Shown: in pieces, positions 58,393 through 64,000 of the stretch
Layout: the number at the start of each line of letters is the position of its first letter
How positions within the stretch are numbered: the stretch's first letter is position 1
NCBI GenBank assembly: GCA_036971475.1
Contig: JBAIZL010000010.1
Location: 14,468,514-14,532,513 of the forward strand
Direction of reading: 5' to 3'
Source of the DNA: Prosapia bicincta
Taxonomy: Eukaryota; Arthropoda; Insecta; Hemiptera; Cercopidae
Length of the DNA: 64,000 nt
The notes under the pieces: generated by a model
The model's database searches: none
Told to the model about the DNA's origin: nothing
What the model saw: only the letters and a program-made list of their open reading frames with translations
Translations under genes and position numbers: made by a program

Positions 58393-59350
58393 TGTTAAGT
58401 ACAGGGTCCTTAACCTCACTTTCAACAGACCACGTTTGTTTACAATTCTCAATAACCTAGCAATCAGCTGGTGTTTATCACAGTTCAAGTTCCACCGCCT
58501 ACTAGACTTTCATTGCCGACCAGCATCCAGGATTCTTTTACTTAACATAAGTAGGTTTTACGATCCAGTCACCAGATGATTCTAGACTATTCATCTATGA
58601 CTTTAGACTAATTATCTGATTTAGTCACCTTTTGCTAGCATTTCCGTCTTCTCTCAAGTTACACACTACTTCTTGCAACATGGCTTTCTAGTGTGCGGCA
58701 TTCCTGGTTTCTGTTCAAGTGTTTTAGCCGATTACATCGGGTTTAAACCGCGTCTGATTATTATCTCGCTTACTGATTATGTTAAGTTAATGTTTTAGAT
58801 GCGTTCTAAATATGAATTAACGATTTTAGCCGCGATAAAACTGTTTTAAACCGCTTTCTTTATACAAGTGTAATTTGTTAGGTTAGCCGCGTGGTATTTC
58901 ATTACACCGCAGACAATTAACTTTTTAACCTCGTGTGTGAACTATCAAGTGTTGATTAAAGCTTTTCTGTTGTGACTATTTGAAGTGATTTTACTTTACA
59001 ATAATCTTAAATGAGTTGTAGTTCATGCCACTCGTCGAGAACCTTCTTTCATCTCTGCTAGACACCAAACAGGCCTGTTTCGTCGAACGACTCACCGCTC
59101 TTCAAGAACCTCATACAGTTTGGAATGGTAAGTGGCGTAGGCTTAACTTCACTCATAAAATTGAACTATTTCTTTAATTCACGTCTAGTGTTAAATTTAA
59201 ATTCAGTGTTTTTTTTCTTATTAATAAAGCAGACCCCATACTGCTCCAACAAAGCGTGGGTGGTCTTCCGGACGTTTTAGTGTAACCGCTAATGATTTGA
59301 ACTACCCTATTTTCATTTTCTTTCTTTAGTTTTGCTAACAAAACTATACA
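58393..59350 (+). repeat. 3' LTR of the BEL/Pao element
   Basis: 958 bp, same length as the 5' LTR, with two differences noted. A purine-rich 'ggtgggcgg' just before it (58382-58390) is a possible polypurine tract. Confidence 0.95.
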
Positions 59351-60130
59351 CTGTCAGATTAATGACTAAACTCTTATGTTTTAAGAAACTAGACATTTTA
59401 GATGCTGCTATCGTTGCCAAGAGAAGTATTGAAAAAATTGCAAAACGTTTATATAGATAAACTTACCTAAAATTCAGATCAAAGTCACTGCTTGTAGCAG
59501 TAAATATAGAGGATAACCATAGTTGCTGAAGAGTTGGTAGTTGTTGCCTTGATGAGTTTGAAGAGACAATGTTTTCATTCTAATGTCGGTCTTTATGTAT
59601 TTCTTTTCTAGAAAAACAAAAGAATGAAAATTTGTGACACATGTTTTTCTAACTAAATGTTTAAAGCATTATAGAGGATCTTATATAATTCATGCAGAAT
59701 ATAAGACATGCCTGTGCTTACTGCAGTCTTAGCTCTGCAGTCACAGTTCTGCACATGCATGGTATTAACCTTGACTTTATATGAAAGAGTAGACAATATT
59801 TTTGCTGCACTACTTGTTTATAGTATGTGTTTCTTTGTGTTTACTTTATTGAAAATCCACATGTGAATATAGACGTGTAATTCATTTTCTCAATCCAAGG
59901 ATTGCATGTTAAACCACTTTAAATTCATCAACAGATTTGTAAGGTATATGGACAAAATGTAATATATTAGTAAGAAGAAAATTCAATCATATATATGTAA
60001 TTTGCATAATAACAACTGAAATAGTTGTCCATCTTTAGTTAAGGATGAATTTACCCAAGCCATAGATGAAAAAATTCTTGCAATCTTTATGCTTAAAATT
60101 ATTACTAGAATGAAAATATTGGAAAGAACC

Positions 60131-60396
60131 CCAATACCACAAACATAATAAAAAATAACAAATAAAACCAGTTACTTAAGATTAAACCCTTATGTACATT
60201 GCGATGACCAAGTCATCAACATCAGAGGGTCTTATTACAACCTATCATCGCTCTAGTTTGTAACTTCTTATTTGCTAGATTATACTTTTTTAATAAGACC
60301 CTCTGATGATGATGACATGGTCATCGAAATGTGCATAAAGGTTTAATCTTAAGTAACTGGTTTTATTTGTTATTTTTGATTATTTTTGTGGTATCT
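60131..60396. repeat. Head-to-head PLE family-d ends with two hammerheads
   Basis: The left arm (60131-60236) is the inverted copy of the right arm (60290-60396). Both have 'aagattaaac'/'gtttaatctt' and the 'ataagaccctctg' start of the motif. The left motif (minus, 60185-60236) reads GCAA where GAAA is needed. The right one (plus, 60299-60351) has an intact core. The paralog at 31740-31912 lacks the left arm. Confidence 0.65.
60294..60351 (+). ncRNA. Hammerhead ribozyme motif, family d, copy 2
   Basis: As at 31855-31912: core CTGATGA (60303-60309), stem II GATGAC/GTCATC, GAA, ATGTGCAT, A at 60337. The inner stem I has one mismatch (CCCT against AAGG). Confidence 0.6.
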
Positions 60397-60499
60397 TTCC
60401 AATATTTTCATTGTTATATATTGTACCACTGTGCTCTTGATATTGTATATTCAAATTATTACAATACAAATATTAGAAAAACCCCAATACCACAAAAGA

Positions 60500-62745
60500 A
60501 CTAAACACTTGTAAATATTTACAAACTTGCCTATAGTAGCACTTACTTATATTTGTTGAGGACGGCTGTTTCAGGAGATGTGTCCAATTTTCAACTCAGA
60601 CCATAACTAATATCAAGGTTTAAGTAGGTTAGGGTTTTAGGATGGGGGTGGGATATTATGGTGGTGTGGGTTTATTTTGTGGTTATTAGCAGCTATGATG
60701 TCAAAAAGTGTGTGTGGGTTGTAATATAATTGTGAATTGAGTATGTGCATGGGCGCCCATACACACGGGCAGGGTGGGGCTGTGGCCCCCCCTAGCTCCC
60801 AGAAAAATATCAATTAAAATTATTAAGACTTTCGTACAAATATTTCTTTTTTATTTTCAGCTGATGTGGAAGAACTATTTCAATTATAAAAAATTTTCAC
60901 AGTATTAACAATATAAATAGTATATTTATGCGATTCTGCTATATTAACACCTTGACTGAACGAAGTAGGTTTTAAAGTCAGTAACTATCGAATATCCATA
61001 ATATGTCATTATGTCAATGTGGACCAGTTAATGGTTGCGTCAATTAATAAAAAAACAGTTAAATAGGACACGACTAATATCCTAGACGCTGACACAGCGA
61101 GCCAGCTATCCCAATGATTAGGAAAACGTGACAGGAAGGATAACTTAGGCCCTTCCGACTGACGCTGCATTTCTTCTCTGTTGCATGTCATCTGCATTCG
61201 ACATTGTAGTACTGTATTGAATGCAAATAGGAAGCAGGGAGATTATATATTGAATATAGTGTACGGTACCATGTTACGATTTACAAAATTGATAAATTAT
61301 TAGCCTAATTGGTAAGGGAAAACATTTTCTAACAACGAAACATAACAAACGTCAAACGTCAAGTACGTTTAAACAACTTTTGTTATTATATCCTCTATTT
61401 GATTATTTGAATAGTTTCGTGATACATGTTTGTTTCAACTGGAACAGTTCTTGTTTGTTCAACTTATATATTTTGTCTTACTTATTTATTATACTTACTT
61501 ATATATTTTCAACTTATTGTTTTTCTTGTTTGTTTAAGTTTAAGAGATGTACCCTACACCCTACACTGCCGCCCTTTTGTTCTACTATAGGACTCATACT
61601 AATGCCTATGCCGGTGAAAAACTTTTACTTTGCTACTTCTTTATTCATAACATAAAACAAAACAAGGGAACAAACAAACCTTTTATGAAGTAGGTATAAT
61701 AATAATTGATCTAATACAAGGATTTGCATAGTACTATAATTTAACTTTATACACTCCAATATTATTTCAACCCATTTACCCATACATTCATATTCTACTA
61801 ATATAGCCATACTATAAGGGCGTTTCCTTTTATCTAAGAGCTTTTTATTATATTTTTTAGTATTTTAAGGAATAAAGATTCACACATTCTATAAAAAAAT
61901 TAATCGATACAAAAAAACCTGTAAAAATTAGAAGTTTCGAATTTTCTAAAGTGCCTTAAAACTCGCCATTTTAACCCTAATTTTTCAAAATTTCCCCAGA
62001 ACCCCCTTCTCATAGAGGGAATCCCATCCCCCCAGGTATCATATTTGGCCCCCCCTATAAAATTATACATGGGCGCCCATGAGTATGTGTGTAGGGTGTA
62101 GTTTGAAGTGTCTGTATATTTCGTATTGTTCGGTAGTGTATCATTGGTTATTTCTGTGTTGTTTATGAAGAATTTGTAGGTAAGGTGTTATGTCTATGTA
62201 TGCTATGTCTATGTCTATGTTATGTCATGTTTTGTGGAGTTGAGATGATCGGGGAAGTATGATTGGTAGTTATTGTTTGTTAGTGCTTTTATGTGTTCTT
62301 GATAACGTGTGTAGAAGGATCTCTCTGTCTGGCCTATGTAAAAACTGGGGCATGAACTGCAAGTTAGTTTGTAAGCTCCAGTGGCGTTGTAAATGTCGTT
62401 GATATTGTTGTTGGGTTTAAATTGTTTATTGAGAGTGTTGTGTGTGGAGTGGGCTATTTTGTAGTTGTATTTCCGTAGTGTGTTGGTTAGAATGTGGGTT
62501 TTGGAAAATCTGTATGATATTGATAAGTATTTTATGGGATTGTCGTGTTGTGTTTGTATTTGGGTTAGTAGGTTTATTTTAGGCGGTTGTAAAATTCGTC
62601 AATCATTGTTGGGTTGTATCCGTTACTTTGTGCTTTATGTTTTAAGGTGTTTAAGTTCTGGTAGTGTTCTTCTTTGTGCAACAGTGTTTTAAGCAGGCGA
62701 TATATCATGGCGTTGTAATCGGCTAATTTAGCATCATACCACAAA
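60500..62745 (-). pseudogene. Minus-strand PLE arm, family g, split by a DNA transposon
   Basis: The counterpart of the left arm at 32080-32937, in two parts: 60500-60747 (tail with hammerhead-like motif at about 60558-60600) and 62081-62745 (GIY-YIG and connector, minus). The right, plus-strand arm present at 32940-33740 is absent here. Frames are broken, as in copy 1. Confidence 0.75.
60748..62080. mobile_element. Non-autonomous DNA transposon, 1333 bp
   Basis: Flanked by a 9-bp duplication, GAGTATGTG, at 60739-60747 and 62081-62089; the empty site is at about 32317-32325. Both ends carry ATGGGCGCCCAT, itself palindromic, followed inside by G/C-rich strings ('gtggcccccc' left, 'ggccccccct' right). 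I found no transposase. Nine-base duplications suggest a MULE-like or related superfamily, but the family is not assigned. Confidence 0.7.
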
Positions 62746-62857
62746 TACACACAACCATTACATGAGAGACATTATTAGAGGTAAATTGTCTTTCATATAA
62801 ATAGCTTCACCCCAGTGAAGCAAATAACATTTTACATGGTTAATCTGACTCTGCTAC
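62746..62857. other. Short unidentified spacer
   Basis: Between the PLE arm and the hAT end; nothing recognised. Confidence 0.3.
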
Positions 62858-64000
62858 CAGTGGCGGTTTGTCCAAAAGGGCTCTGGGGTGCAGCCCTCCC
62901 AGTTACAAAAATTAATTTTTAATTAATATTCATTTGTCTTAAATTAGGTTAAGAAGAGCTTAGAATTATTTAAGCAATGTTAAAACCATAAAATATTTAG
63001 CAGTTAACGCACGAAATTAGCCGCAAGCTTACCCACAGCAGAGACCCCTATACTAGTGCATTGAGTGTGCATGGAAAAGTTGAAACAGCCAAAACCGTGC
63101 GGTGACGTCACTCAACGCGCGTGTTATGGGTGGCCTAGGATGGAGTCCCGTCTTCATGCGCATGCGCTGAGAAATGACTAATCAGTGCTGCTACTACAAT
63201 TCTGGCTAATTTAGGAAGCAGCATTGTAGGCTTATTTGTAATATTCTCACAAATAAATGTTGGTGCGTTTAACTCAAAGTAAACAAATCAAATTGTATAA
63301 GTGTAATCATTTCTTTTTGGAAGTTCTGGTGTTAGAGTTCGGAGTGCTCGTTAAGCAGATTAATTGAATGTAATTTACTATTGTAAGTGGGTTAAATAGA
63401 TTTTCATATTTTTTTTACAATTTATTTCGAATTTTAAAACACGTGTTAGTACATTAAATAATAGTTTACAAAGTAGTTTACGACCTCAATTTTTCTTAAT
63501 TTTCACATATGTTAATTACAAATACATTCTAAACAAGGGAAAATTATTTGAAATTTCGGAAATAATAATTATTCTTTCAATGTTCCGTTATCTTTCTTAT
63601 TTGGATCCTAAGAATAAAATGGAATCCGGTTCTGTTTCCACATTTCAAATGATGTCAATTCAATTATTAGAGACGGCATAAAGAGTTTAGAACACAGAGT
63701 AGAACTAAAACGATTAGGTCCTTCGAGGCCTAATATGGTAATAAATCAATTACAAAGAAATAGAAAGAGAAACAATTACAATAGAAAATTTAGTAGACCC
63801 TAATAATTTATATAATTATGCTGACTGGTTATGTGGTTGTGGAATAAATAACTCTTTTTTCTGTTACCCATGTATAGTAATGGGATCAACCGTGGACTGT
63901 AGATGGAATACCTGACATTAAACATTTGAGTGAAAAAGTTAAAAAACACAAATTAAGTGAAAAACATATCAATGCACAAATCGAGTATGCTGTACTCGGC
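62858..64000 (+). mobile_element. hAT-type DNA transposon, 5' part, runs off window
   Basis: It starts with CAGTGGCGGTTTGTCC, a typical hAT-like end, followed by a noncoding leader. Around 63060-63175 this leader is GC-richer, with 'gacgtcactcaacgcgcg'. From about 63700 there is a transposase N-terminal relic. The right end and target duplication lie outside the window. Confidence 0.65.
63690..64000 (+). pseudogene. hAT transposase N-terminal zinc-finger region, broken
   Basis: Frame pieces: LGPSRPNMVINQLQ, then stops; NYADWLCGCGINNSFFCYPC, the TTF-type zinc-finger region; then after a frameshift IKHLSEKVKKHKLSEKHINA. The order matches ZMYM/DUF4371 hAT transposases. It is a different element from the one at 12211-14842. 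Confidence 0.65.

Larger units (their letters stand above)
54513..59350 (+). mobile_element. BEL/Pao LTR retrotransposon, non-autonomous, 4838 bp
   Basis: Two 958-bp LTRs (TG...CA) flank a 2922-bp interior. The target duplication is CTGTC (54508-54512 and 59351-59355). The empty site 'gtgactgtcagatt' is present at about 31032-31045 in the other B/C copy. The interior has a gag-protease ORF and a short integrase-tail frame, but RT, RNase H and the integrase core are deleted. The LTRs differ at two positions that I could find (54527/58407 and 54884/58764), so the insertion is recent. Confidence 0.95.
46499..62745. repeat. Segmental repeat B/C, copy 2, with insertions
   Basis: It matches 25183-32937. 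Differences are a PLE pair at about 50150-52985 in place of the relic at 28826-29840, the BEL/Pao element 54513-59350, and the 1333-bp DNA transposon at 60748-62080. The unidentified parts of B (about 46700-48120 and 48535-49460) and C correspond to those of copy 1. Confidence 0.85.

Noticed and set aside
1..64000. Search by eye for tRNA, rRNA, CRISPR arrays and bacterial operons
   Set aside because: No cloverleaf with a T-arm consensus, no regularly spaced repeats with unique spacers, no bacterial gene arrangement seen.

Overview
The window looks like AT-rich, repeat-dense nuclear DNA of an animal, most likely an arthropod. It holds many Penelope-like elements (PLEs) with GIY-YIG endonuclease remains, a BEL/Pao LTR element, hAT and mariner relics, RNase H pieces of LINEs, and one exon that matches the insect form of the complex I subunit NDUFA8 (ND-19). 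There is no bacterial gene organisation, CRISPR array or tRNA that I can see. The species cannot be named from this sequence.

Layout. The window is a tandem segmental duplication. Repeat A occurs at 1-9125, 15176-24425 and, with a large internal replacement, 40454-45872. Repeat B/C occurs at 25183-32937 and 46499-62745. The order PLE(-) > A > B/C is therefore present about twice, offset by roughly 28 kb, after a partial first A copy. The longer second B/C copy is explained by later events: a head-to-head PLE pair (about 50150-52985), a BEL/Pao element (54513-59350) and a 1.33-kb DNA transposon (60748-62080). A 2.6-kb hAT element (12211-14842) splits a PLE reverse transcriptase ahead of A copy 2. 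Between the two duplicated blocks (33740-39740) lie LINE and mariner relics, a PLE tail with target duplication, and unidentified sequence.

Genes. The only open reading frame of normal protein length is the 779-codon gag-protease ORF of the BEL/Pao element, which has lost RT, RNase H and the integrase core. The one recognisable host sequence is the last exon of NDUFA8, on the minus strand: intact at 4862-5175, with a stop codon in the copy at 20135-20448, and absent from A copy 3. Everything else coding is broken transposon sequence.

Main structural finding. The PLE ends carry hammerhead-ribozyme motifs of at least six sequence families. They share one plan: a short stem I, a CUGANGA core, one extra nucleotide, a stem II hairpin, GAA, a short mostly palindromic stem III, then the cleavage position. 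Many of these ends are arranged head-to-head as inverted dimers, from 149 bp up to full PLE pairs. Two of the small ones have clear 10- and 15-bp target duplications. In one family the core differs at both partners of the 3-8 base pair. The paralogous copies preserve empty sites, so several insertions can be placed before or after the segmental duplication.
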